NCBI RefSeq assembly: GCF_000332115.1
Contig: NC_020156.1
Location: forward strand, 3,411,501-3,475,500
Length of the DNA: 64,000 nt
Reading direction: 5' to 3'
Source of the DNA: Nonlabens dokdonensis DSW-6
GTDB lineage: Bacteria; Bacteroidota; Bacteroidia; Flavobacteriales; Flavobacteriaceae
Shown: piece after piece, positions 1 to 7,298 of the stretch
How positions within the stretch are numbered: the stretch's first letter is position 1
Layout of the letters: the number at the start of each line of letters is the position of its first letter
The notes under the pieces: generated by a model
Told to the model about the DNA's origin: nothing
The model's database searches: none
What the model saw: the letters and a program-made list of their open reading frames with translations, nothing else
Program-made: the position numbers and the translations under genes

Positions 1-107
1 AAAAGATGAATACAACGTCTTGTTTCTTATCACATTTAAAAAATATTAACCTAGATGATGACAACTAAAACATGCGTTTATCTCGATAAGTTATAAGGGA
101 TAAAGAG

Positions 108-115
108 TATATTTG
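108..115 (+). promoter_or_regulatory. Candidate -7 promoter element ahead of the cassette array
   Basis: The octamer TATATTTG matches the Bacteroidota housekeeping -7 consensus TAnnTTTG. It lies about 44 bases before the ATG of the first array gene and just left of the first cassette boundary site. No clear TTG -33 box is visible at the usual distance. If the array is integron-like, this is where a common cassette promoter would be expected. The base match is seen; its function is inferred. Confidence 0.35.
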
Positions 116-129
116 GGTAGATATAATAA

Positions 130-138
130 GTTGTGTGC
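130..138 (+). other. First cassette boundary site (R'-like, GTTGTGTGC)
   Basis: The nonamer GTTGTGTGC marks the 5' edge of the first cassette-like unit. Its reverse complement, GCACACAAC, differs by one base from GCACAAAAC just after the stop codon of the same unit (1548-1556). The sequence to its left lacks the long repeat found between the other units, so this could be an attI-like entry point or the right end of a truncated site. Positions 1-107 show nothing else recognisable. Confidence 0.5.
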
Positions 139-158
139 AATATGAAGAAACTTAATAG

Positions 159-1541
159 ATGTCAATAATCCTAGATAACTTATTTGATAATATAGCAGAC
201 TTTTTAAAGAAAGCAAAAACTGCTAATTCGTTAGACCATTCAGGTTTAAAAGGAAGAGTGAATGAGGAATTATTTGGCAATTTTTTAAGTGAATATTTAA
301 ATAAACAATGGTCAATAGGTAGTGGTAAAATAGTCGACCCAAGAGGACGCATTTCTGCAGAAACTGACTTATTTATTCATGATGAACATGGCTTGCCAAA
401 AACAACATTAGGTAAGAGTGTAGATGTAATGCCAATTGAATCTTGCAGATATATTTTTGAAGTAAAAACAAAACTAAATGCAACAGAAATTAAAACTACT
501 ATTGAGAAATTCTATAAATTAAAAGAATTCGATTATAGTAGGTCAAAAAAAGTTTTTCGTGTTTTATTCGCATATTCTTCTGATTTAAAAAAAGAAAATG
601 AGCTTGAAAGAATCAAAAAATATGATGTTAATTTTCATACTGACCCAGCTATCCAAATTATTTTAATTGTAGATAAGGGCTATTGGTTTCATGCTAAACG
701 TAATTATAAAGTTGCAAATACGAATACAGAATTAGTCACCTCTCATTATTATGAAACTATAAGTCGCAAAAATAATTTTGAAATAGTAATGTTCTTATCA
801 GCTTTGCTTCAAACCTTGAACCCTGACAAAGCGACGTTTTATGAATATGTAAAGAATTTTCACGATTTTAATAAAATTGAAGTAGTTCAAAGTGTGATTT
901 TAGATAAAATTGAGCATGACAAAATCATTTCAGGAACACCCAAAGAAAAACTAATTGTTGACCGAAGAGTTTATGAAAAAGTTTATAAACAAAATTGGTT
1001 AAAAAAAATTAAGTATAAGTTTCTACAAAAATCATTGATGACTTCAGAACCTATTATGGAAGTTACCATAATTAATGAAGAAAAATTTCCTGTTTATATT
1101 GATAGTATAAGTATTTTGACCTCGGAAAATCTATGTTTCTTTTTACCAGTATCGGAAAATGGTTTAGAATACCCTTTAACTATTGAACCTTATAAAAATT
1201 TAAAAATCCAAAGTCGTTTCATCTGTTTCCCAAAAAGAAGAAAAAATGATAAAGCTGGAGGAATTATGAAGTTATCAAAAGGCGGAACATATCATTGGGA
1301 ACACGATTATAAATTTAAACAAACAACAATTGATAAATTTGGAGTTATTCAAGTAGTAACAATCAAAAGACATTATCACTATTCATCCGAAATAAATTTA
1401 ACACAGCTTTCAACCAATGAAAGATACATACATCTAGATTTTCTATTTAGAAATTTGGGAGAGCCTAAAAAGTCAATGGATGGAGCAAAAGAAGGTATGG
1501 TTATAAAAAAAGGAGGTCATACTTATCGATATGAAGGCTAA
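159..1541 (+). CDS. DUF6602-like protein with PD-(D/E)XK-type motif (cassette 1)
   Basis: This 460-residue protein resembles the DUF6602 family in its first 200 residues. LKGRVNEELFGNFL is followed by a GSGKIVD segment, then ETDLFIHD and, about 35 residues later, IFEVKTKL. The D followed by E-x-K pattern is what a PD-(D/E)XK nuclease core would show; DUF6602 proteins are usually assigned to that fold, but catalysis is inferred. The C-terminal 180 residues (from about PIMEVTIINEE) look beta-rich and match no family I recognise. There is no signal peptide, so it should be cytoplasmic. The ATG lies 21 bases after the cassette boundary GTTGTGTGC. It is the first and largest unit of the array. A defence or competition role is possible but unproven. 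Confidence 0.7.
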   Translation: MSIILDNLFDNIADFLKKAKTANSLDHSGLKGRVNEELFGNFLSEYLNKQWSIGSGKIVDPRGRISAETDLFIHDEHGLPKTTLGKSVDVMPIESCRYIFEVKTKLNATEIKTTIEKFYKLKEFDYSRSKKVFRVLFAYSSDLKKENELERIKKYDVNFHTDPAIQIILIVDKGYWFHAKRNYKVANTNTELVTSHYYETISRKNNFEIVMFLSALLQTLNPDKATFYEYVKNFHDFNKIEVVQSVILDKIEHDKIISGTPKEKLIVDRRVYEKVYKQNWLKKIKYKFLQKSLMTSEPIMEVTIINEEKFPVYIDSISILTSENLCFFLPVSENGLEYPLTIEPYKNLKIQSRFICFPKRRKNDKAGGIMKLSKGGTYHWEHDYKFKQTTIDKFGVIQVVTIKRHYHYSSEINLTQLSTNERYIHLDFLFRNLGEPKKSMDGAKEGMVIKKGGHTYRYEG

Positions 1542-1547
1542 AATACT

Positions 1548-1682
1548 GCACAAAACAATGTGTATAATTCATTGCTAATTATGGCCTACTTACGATAATC
1601 CTCGCGGACTTTCTATCTGTGATTTATTTGCTAACTTTAAAGCTTATACACGCAACTAATCTTATAAACAGGGTTGTGTGTC
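1548..1682 (+). repeat. attC-like inter-gene repeat A
   Basis: This 135-bp repeat separates cassettes 1 and 2. It begins with GCACAAAAC (R''-like) and ends with GTTGTGTGTC (R'-like). Inside are TGTATAATTCATTGC near the left and CGCAACTAATCTTATA near the right, which are imperfectly complementary. A central block shared with the other copies reads TCCTCGCGGACTTTCTATC, then GTGATTTATTTGCTAAC. The layout of outer simple sites, inner arms and a central hairpin resembles an integron attC site, although the cores do not match the textbook RYYYAAC/GTTRRRY exactly. Confidence 0.7.
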
Positions 1683-1691
1683 ATTTGAGAA

Positions 1692-2054
1692 ATGAAATTG
1701 ATTAAGACAATTAAAATATTAGACACGTGGAATATTTCTGGATTTGGAATAATAGCCGAAGTGGAAAATATTCACGATGGACTTTCAAAAGGAACGATTT
1801 TAAAATCTCAAGAAACGGAACTGACTTGGATTGTGGAAAGTCGAATTATTGAGACATTGGCGATTGATAAGTTGACCAGGTTTCCAAACGAAACCGAAAC
1901 ACCAATTCATCTGAATTTCAAAACTGTTTCGAATTTGGACAAAACTAAAGAAAAAATTGTGGAAAGAAACCAAAATCGGATTTTCCAATATCATCTTAAA
2001 GCGAATGAACATAACATAAAACCGAAAACCGGAGAAAGACTATCAATTGAATAA
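1692..2054 (+). CDS. Hypothetical protein (cassette 2)
   Basis: This 120-residue cytoplasmic protein is not one I recognise. The N-terminal half alternates strand-like hydrophobics and glycines (GFGIIAEVENIHDGLSKGT), which faintly recalls the beta-barrel domain 2 of translation GTPases; that is only a visual impression. The C-terminal third is charged and probably helical. The ATG is 10 bases after the preceding boundary site. The unit ends with ACTCAAC at 2064-2070, which fits the classical RYYYAAC core, although pairing with its own 5' site is the weakest in the array (about 6 of 9). Confidence 0.6.
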   Translation: MKLIKTIKILDTWNISGFGIIAEVENIHDGLSKGTILKSQETELTWIVESRIIETLAIDKLTRFPNETETPIHLNFKTVSNLDKTKEKIVERNQNRIFQYHLKANEHNIKPKTGERLSIE

Positions 2055-2063
2055 AAAAACTCG

Positions 2064-2358
2064 ACTCAACAAAGTACTGTGGTAAAGAACAAGTAAAAAC
2101 TGCTTAATTTTATCACTAGAGTACTTCTGTAAGAATCATTGTAAATCAGTCCTGATTTTGCTATGGCAAAGGCTTGTTTTAAGAGCTTATCTGAGACAAT
2201 ATTTTTGATAATAAAACTGATAAAAATCAATAATTCATTGCTAATTCTCTCCTACTCTCGAAAATCCTCACGGAGTTTATATTTATTTTTATCCGTGATT
2301 TATTTGCTGAATTTAATGCTTAAACCATGCAACTAATCTTATACATCAACGTTAGCAC
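2064..2358 (+). repeat. attC-like inter-gene repeat B (long form)
   Basis: This 295-bp repeat runs from ACTCAAC to GTTAGCAC. It has two modules. The left module (about 2068-2225) begins CAACAAAGTACTGTGGTAAA and contains AGAGTACTTCTGTAAGAATC, CCTGATTTTGCTATGGCAAA and GGCTTGTTTTAAGAGC. It is shared with repeats D and E. The right module (about 2226-2358) is the shorter unit seen in A and C, with TTCATTGCTAATT, GTGATTTATTTGCTGA, GCAACTAATCTTATACA and the terminal site. The AGTACT arms in the left module form an imperfect inverted repeat of their own. Confidence 0.7.
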
Positions 2359-2371
2359 TTATTAGAAAAAA

Positions 2372-3232
2372 ATGAGAAACCTAATAATATTATTTACAAT
2401 TTTGACTATCGGAAATGTCTATTCACAAACTGATAAGAATGGAAATCCGATTTTTAATTCGATCAGTACTAATGAACAAGAATTTGACGACTTCAATTTG
2501 ATTTCCAATTATTATACGTTAGAAAACAACATTGAAAATAAAAATTCTTCAGTTTATATTTCCAATAGTCCTTCTCTGAATGAAATCGAAAAGTCAGCAA
2601 CAGAATTACCTTCTGACTTTTTTATTATTACAAAAAATCAACAAATTTCCAATATGATTTTAATTGTCAATGAACCCAAAAGAGTTTTTGTCGTAATTGA
2701 TATTGGAACAAATAAAAAGTCTGAATTTAAATGCAAGTTAAAAGGAGAAATCACGGAAAATCGTGCAAAAGAAATCATCGATTCGAAATTTGATGATAAT
2801 GCAAAAATCAAAGATGGCAAACTTTACTTTAACAACAAAAAATTTAAAATTATAACCAATGCCGACATAGACAAAGCTGTAATATCATTAATAAAAAAAG
2901 AAAAATTAGGAGAAACGAAAACCACAGAAGTTAAAATTCCATCCCAAAACGAACTAAAAAGGATTATACTTTCAGAAACAAAAGAAGGTGGAAAACTTGA
3001 TTATTTTACAGAAATTAAAGGAAAGGAATATGACGGAATTCAAATTAAGCCAGGAGTTTTTAGTACTAAACTCGGAGTAGCACTATATAAATGGGGACGA
3101 GCAGCATTTGATATTGGAGTAAATACTCTTGAGGATTCATATAAAATATTTGGTGATTTTAAAGGACGTGAATTAAATCAAAGAGAAAAAGAATATATAA
3201 AACTCGGATTTAACAAAGAACTGGAAAAATAA
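2372..3232 (+). CDS. Secreted hypothetical protein (cassette 3)
   Basis: This 286-residue protein starts with a clear signal peptide (MRNLIILFTILTIGNVYSQ, cleavage likely after YSQ), so it is exported. The mature part is lysine- and asparagine-rich with alternating strand and helix, and I see no family. A tail near residue 235 (LGVALYKWGRAAFDIG) is amphipathic and glycine-rich. The gene is flanked by an exact inverted pair, GTTAGCAC (2351-2358) and GTGCTAAC (3236-3243), which marks the unit as one cassette. It reads in the same direction as all its neighbours. Confidence 0.65.
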   Translation: MRNLIILFTILTIGNVYSQTDKNGNPIFNSISTNEQEFDDFNLISNYYTLENNIENKNSSVYISNSPSLNEIEKSATELPSDFFIITKNQQISNMILIVNEPKRVFVVIDIGTNKKSEFKCKLKGEITENRAKEIIDSKFDDNAKIKDGKLYFNNKKFKIITNADIDKAVISLIKKEKLGETKTTEVKIPSQNELKRIILSETKEGGKLDYFTEIKGKEYDGIQIKPGVFSTKLGVALYKWGRAAFDIGVNTLEDSYKIFGDFKGRELNQREKEYIKLGFNKELEK

Positions 3233-3235
3233 CTG

Positions 3236-3369
3236 GTGCTAACACCTTGTATAATTCACTGCTAGTTATAGACTACTTACTAAAGTCCTCGCGGACTTTC
3301 TATCCGTGATTTATTGCTAACTTTAGTCCTTAAACACGCAACGAAATCATACACAAACACGTTGTAGAC
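3236..3369 (+). repeat. attC-like inter-gene repeat C
   Basis: This 134-bp short-form repeat runs from GTGCTAAC to GTTGTAGAC. It contains TTGTATAATTCACTGC on the left and GCAACGAAATCATACACAA on the right, as opposing arms. In the middle is a perfect 7-bp hairpin, AAAGTCC-TCGC-GGACTTT, at 3282-3299. Its left core pairs exactly with the 5' boundary of cassette 3, and its right core pairs with the end of cassette 4 (GTGTACAAC, one mismatch). The two cores of this repeat do not pair well with each other. Confidence 0.75.
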
Positions 3370-3378
3370 AATTTGCCA

Positions 3379-3924
3379 ATGAGAGAAAACGAATTACTTC
3401 TAAAGAAAATTATTCCACCAAAAACTAGAGAAGAAAGAGATTGTTTTTCGAATGAAGATATAATTGCGGAATTAAATCAAGAGCAAATGAAATATATAGA
3501 AAAACGACTAATTGAATTATTAGAAACTGATAATGACTATTTAATTGCAGAAACATTAGTTCTTATAAAGTCCGAAAAATCTATACCAGCAATTTTCAAA
3601 CAATTAAAAAAATCATCTTCATCATTTGAAAAAATAAAATGGGCTAGTCTTATTGACGAAATAAGGAATGGCGATAAAGAAATGGAATTAATAGCATACA
3701 ATGAATGCAAAAAAATGGAATTTATTTATGAAATACAGGGAATCGTTTTTTGTGATTTGATAAAATTCAAAAGCCCTAGAATTGAAAAAGAAATTGAAAA
3801 ATATGTTGAACATAAATATTTTCTAGTCAATCATTACGCAAAATTAGTATTAAACTATAACGGTTATTCTGATAATAAGAACCAAACAGATGACTCAAAA
3901 AAATGCTGGGAGTTTTGGAAATAA
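3379..3924 (+). CDS. HEAT-like hypothetical protein (cassette 4, gene 1)
   Basis: A soluble protein of about 181 residues, almost entirely helical by composition, with a pattern such as LIAETLVLIKSEKSIPAIFK that resembles one or two HEAT-like repeats. The family is unknown to me. I chose the ATG at 3379 rather than the in-frame TTG at 3373, which lies in the boundary region. It ends in KKCWEFWK. A second gene follows 22 bases downstream in the same cassette with no repeat between them, so the two are probably co-transcribed and inherited together. Confidence 0.6.
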   Translation: MRENELLLKKIIPPKTREERDCFSNEDIIAELNQEQMKYIEKRLIELLETDNDYLIAETLVLIKSEKSIPAIFKQLKKSSSSFEKIKWASLIDEIRNGDKEMELIAYNECKKMEFIYEIQGIVFCDLIKFKSPRIEKEIEKYVEHKYFLVNHYAKLVLNYNGYSDNKNQTDDSKKCWEFWK

Positions 3925-3946
3925 AAACTGACTAATAATATAAAGT

Positions 3947-4360
3947 ATGGAAGCACTTTTAGAATCCAAATACGATTACGAAATGAACAAATGTATTCTT
4001 GTTAAAGGAGACATCCATTCTGTTTGGGCATATGTGATTGATATAACTGACAATAGAGATGAAATTGAATTTGACGGATTTATATGTTCTCGTGGAACTT
4101 TAATTGATGATAGTAACGAAATAGAGGCTTATATAAATCACGACCAAGATTATGCACCACCATTATTATGTGAATATAAAAATGAATATTCTATTGTAAA
4201 TGACCTTGTTGAAAGCGATATAAAAATCGACTGGAAAGACAACATTGTCCAAATTTTAATTAAAGGAACTGAATATTTAAAAATGGATTTGGAAACCAAA
4301 ACGTCATATTCTAAAGGAATTTCGAAAAGCGGAGCGTATGGAATTCCTTTAAAAGAATAA
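3947..4360 (+). CDS. Hypothetical acidic protein (cassette 4, gene 2)
   Basis: This 137-residue acidic, strand-rich protein has no signal peptide or recognisable motif. Its size, acidity and position as the second gene of a two-gene unit resemble immunity proteins or antitoxins, but that is analogy only. The cassette ends with GTGTACAAC (4368-4376), which pairs with the unit's 5' boundary GTTGTAGAC at 8 of 9 positions. That supports reading the two genes as one mobile unit. Confidence 0.6.
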   Translation: MEALLESKYDYEMNKCILVKGDIHSVWAYVIDITDNRDEIEFDGFICSRGTLIDDSNEIEAYINHDQDYAPPLLCEYKNEYSIVNDLVESDIKIDWKDNIVQILIKGTEYLKMDLETKTSYSKGISKSGAYGIPLKE

Positions 4361-4367
4361 AAAAACT

Positions 4368-4653
4368 GTGTACAACAAAGAACTGTACTAAAAAACAAGT
4401 AAAATCTGCTTAATTTTATCACTAAAGTACTTCTGTAAGAATCATCTTAAATGAGTCCTGATTTTGCTATGGCAAAGGCTTGTTTTAAGAGCTTATCTGA
4501 AACGATATTTTTGATAATAAAACTGAAAAAATTAATACTTCATTGCTAGTTATAGCTTACTTACGAAAGTCCTCTCGGACTTTCTATCTGTGATTTATTT
4601 GCTAACTTTAATGCATAAACATGCAACAAACCAAATACAACAATGTTGTGCAT
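4368..4653 (+). repeat. attC-like inter-gene repeat D (long form)
   Basis: This 286-bp repeat runs from GTGTACAAC to GTTGTGCAT and has the same two modules as repeat B, with high similarity across both. The right module has the best central hairpin of the set, GAAAGTCC-TCTC-GGACTTTC, with an 8-bp stem (4565-4584). The R'-like site overlaps an upstream ATG at 4643, so translation of the next gene more likely starts at 4658, just outside the site. Confidence 0.75.
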
Positions 4654-4657
4654 AATT

Positions 4658-5272
4658 ATGAAAACAGTACTAAAATTAATCTTTTTGCTAATTATAAACT
4701 TTTCATGTTTTAGCCAAAACAGCGCGAAGGAAAAACTGAATTTAGTATTTTATGATGCCTGTTCAAATCAAATTATTGAACCTGAATTTGAAATTTTCTC
4801 AATGTCGAAATTGAATTATGATCACATAACAGTCTATAAAGAAATTGATGATTGGATTGTTCAATACACAACATCAATAAAAACCAAAAATGACACCGTT
4901 AGAATTCCAAAAATTCTTTTTGCAGGCGGAAACGAATTACATTCAAAACGTTGGACTTATTTGAATTGCGAGAAAGTTTGCGATGGAAAAGAAACAGATT
5001 TTTATGTAAACGGAAATAAGCGGACTGAAGGAACATACAAAAATGGGAAACCGATAGAAATTAAAGAATACCGAAAAAATGGAACTTTAAGAGCTCAATA
5101 CTTTTATGAAAACCTCACTCTTAACTATAATCGTGTTAATTATTACGATGAAAATAGCGATTTGGAAGAATATCAAATTTATGAGAATAAAAAGAAGAAA
5201 ACGATAATCAAAACATTTGATAAAAGTGGCAAGCTGACTAATAGAAAAACTGAAAAACATTATATTGAATAA
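4658..5272 (+). CDS. Secreted YwqK/MORN-like repeat protein (cassette 5)
   Basis: A protein of about 204 residues with a signal peptide (MKTVLKLIFLLIINFSCFSQ). The C-terminal half carries YwqK/MORN_2-type repeats: KRTEGTYKNGKPI, EYRKNGTLRAQYFYEN, then NYYDENSDLEEYQIYENK and TFDKSGKLTNRK. Such repeats occur in many secreted Bacteroidota proteins and have no assigned chemistry. I took the ATG at 4658 because the upstream ATG at 4643 lies in the repeat core and would spoil the signal peptide. The unit's boundaries GTTGTGCAT and ATGCACAAC are exact reverse complements. Confidence 0.7.
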   Translation: MKTVLKLIFLLIINFSCFSQNSAKEKLNLVFYDACSNQIIEPEFEIFSMSKLNYDHITVYKEIDDWIVQYTTSIKTKNDTVRIPKILFAGGNELHSKRWTYLNCEKVCDGKETDFYVNGNKRTEGTYKNGKPIEIKEYRKNGTLRAQYFYENLTLNYNRVNYYDENSDLEEYQIYENKKKKTIIKTFDKSGKLTNRKTEKHYIE

Positions 5273-5283
5273 AAAAAATAACT

Positions 5284-5396
5284 ATGCACAACAAAGTACT
5301 GTGGTAAAAAATAAGCAACATCTGCTTTATTTTATCACTAGAGTACTTCTGTAAGAATCATCGTAAATGAGTCCTGATTTTGCTATGGCAAAGGCT
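5284..5396 (+). repeat. attC-like repeat E, truncated end of the array
   Basis: This copy starts with ATGCACAAC, the exact complement of cassette 5's 5' site. It continues with the left module of repeats B and D (AAAGTACTGTGGTAAA, AGAGTACTTCTGTAAGAATC, CCTGATTTTGCTATGGCAAA) and then stops near 5396. The short-form module and a convincing right-hand boundary site are missing. The next gene is a housekeeping-type oxygenase, so this is the right edge of the array. The stretch from 5397 to 5495 shows nothing else. Confidence 0.65.
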
Positions 5397-5495
5397 TTTA
5401 AAATTGAGATGGATTTTATCTTTTAGTTAAAAAATCTTTACCTTAATTTTAAAGCTTTGATCCACATTGTTTTTAATTAAATACGCATCGCATTA

Positions 5496-6083
5496 ATGAA
5501 ACTACCTTTAAACTGCACCGTAGACTACATAAGTGATTTTTTAAGTGATGAGGAGGCGATGCAACTTTATACCAACTTAATTGAGGAGTACAAATTAGAT
5601 CAATCAAGACTTACCATTCGCGCTGGTGGCCAACTGATAGAAACTGATAGTTACAAAATTTTATTTGTAACAAAACAATTAAAGGAACTCAACAGCCATC
5701 CAGAAGAAATTCATGGTAAAAATCACCTTTGGAACGGGCTGATGTTACAACTAAAAAATAAGGTCGAGGGCTACCTAGATAAAGAATTTGATCTTGCTAT
5801 GTGCTTGTATTATCCTGACGGAAAATATTTTGCGCCATACCACAGTGATCAAGAAACATCAGGTCACAACACGATTTTACCATCTATAAGTTTAGGAGAA
5901 GTGAGATCGTTTAGTTTTAGTAATAAAGAAACTGATGAAGATTACAAGCTAGATTTGGCTCATGGAAGTTTACTAGTCATGGGCGCCTATTGTCAAGAAC
6001 GGTATACGCACAGCCTACTTCAAAACCCTATCTATAAAAAGGGAAGAATAAATATTACCTTTAGAGAAGCAGGTTTTCAATAA
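5496..6083 (+). CDS. AlkB-like 2-oxoglutarate/Fe(II) oxygenase
   Basis: This 195-residue protein is close to the normal size of AlkB-family dioxygenases, which repair alkylated bases or demethylate macromolecules. The iron ligands are visible as H-S-D in APYHSDQ (about residue 116) and the distal H in YTHSLL. The 2-oxoglutarate-binding arginines lie in the closing strand RINITFRE. The substrate cannot be read from the sequence. It lies immediately right of the cassette array and is probably a core gene. No operon partner is seen. Confidence 0.8.
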   Translation: MKLPLNCTVDYISDFLSDEEAMQLYTNLIEEYKLDQSRLTIRAGGQLIETDSYKILFVTKQLKELNSHPEEIHGKNHLWNGLMLQLKNKVEGYLDKEFDLAMCLYYPDGKYFAPYHSDQETSGHNTILPSISLGEVRSFSFSNKETDEDYKLDLAHGSLLVMGAYCQERYTHSLLQNPIYKKGRINITFREAGFQ

Positions 6084-6204
6084 ATTCCATTATTGCGGTA
6101 TGTATCTTTCCTCTATTTAATTACCAGATAACTTCCCACTTAAGTAACTATTTATAATAAATACTCATAGCTTTACTTTAGAACCCATCTTTTTACCGGA
6201 AACA

Positions 6205-7125
6205 TTAATCAAAAGAAACAGATTTTTTAAACTGCTGTGGCGTTATCATTTCCATCTTTTTAAATTGCCTGTTAAAATAACTGGTATTATTAAATCCAGA
6301 TTTAAAAGCTATTTCAGACATTCTGCAGTCTTTTGATGCTTTGATTAATTTTTTGGAGAACTTTATTTTTTCCGAATTAATGTAGTCAATTGGAGAAACA
6401 CCTAATGTGTTTTTAAATTGCTTATGAAAATGAGAGGTACTCATATATGCCTTTTTAGCTAGTATGTCGACATTAAGGTCCTTATTAGTAAGATTATCTT
6501 TTATAAATTTTACTACAGTTCCTATTCTAGTATCATTAAATATTTGATCAGGATCATTTATTATTAAGGTTTTGGCTCTTGTTTGTAAAAGACGAACAAT
6601 GAGCTCTTGAATCATTAAATCCAATAATACATCCTTAGATTTATTGTTATTAGTAAATGTATAAGTTAACCTTTTAATTAAGTGATTAACATCTTCATTA
6701 TTAATGAGGTGTGATGCCTTTTCATCTAGGCTCCAATTATTATTTTCATTTTCAATAGCAACATGGTGATTAAATTTCTCAACCACCTCATTTATTTTAA
6801 AAGCATCAATCCCTAAGGCTAGACATTGAGTAGGACTATTTTTAGTAGCTAAAGGAAAGTCAATGACCATTTCCTTACTTCTAGGCATAACGACAGACTC
6901 GCCCGGAAAAAAATCAAAAGCTTCAAAACCCTCTATATGCATGACTTTTTTTCCTGTTAGCATACTAGCGATGACAGGAAAGTCAAAAGTGAGAGCAACT
7001 TTTTCAGCATAATCATTTGTCTCGTAGATATTTAGTTCAGCATAATCGGCACTATAAGTGGTTCTGTTTTCTACTAAAGTAGTCAGTTTTCTATTGCTCT
7101 TATATTGGTCTAAAATGGATTTCAT
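6205..7125 (-). CDS. AraC-family transcriptional regulator
   Basis: A protein of about 306 residues with a cupin-type AraC N-terminal ligand domain (residues 1-190) and a C-terminal double helix-turn-helix (from about KFIKDNLTNKDLNVDILAKK), including the signature GVSPIDYINSEKIKFSKKLI and GFNNTSYFNRQFKK. I prefer the ATG at 7125 to an in-frame TTG at 7131. It is transcribed away from the aldehyde dehydrogenase/DUF779 genes, 170 bp apart, so it probably controls that pair and itself. AraC regulators of this N-terminal type are often paired with this dehydrogenase class. Confidence 0.88.
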   Translation of the reverse strand: MKSILDQYKSNRKLTTLVENRTTYSADYAELNIYETNDYAEKVALTFDFPVIASMLTGKKVMHIEGFEAFDFFPGESVVMPRSKEMVIDFPLATKNSPTQCLALGIDAFKINEVVEKFNHHVAIENENNNWSLDEKASHLINNEDVNHLIKRLTYTFTNNNKSKDVLLDLMIQELIVRLLQTRAKTLIINDPDQIFNDTRIGTVVKFIKDNLTNKDLNVDILAKKAYMSTSHFHKQFKNTLGVSPIDYINSEKIKFSKKLIKASKDCRMSEIAFKSGFNNTSYFNRQFKKMEMITPQQFKKSVSFD

Positions 7126-7298
7126 ACTCAATTTTACAAAATTCTTGAATAACTAACCTAAAAGTAAGAGATATGTTCAAGTATATAATAATTACGTTCA
7201 AGATAATTATAATTTGATAAAATATCTTTAGCATTCATAAAGAATTTTCATCTATCCTATATTAAAATCAATAATTTAATAATTAAAAACAGAATTTT

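Noticed and set aside
1548..5396. A CRISPR array in the repeat-rich left region
   Set aside because: The repeats are 110-295 bp, imperfect and separated by whole genes; there are no short uniform spacers or cas genes.
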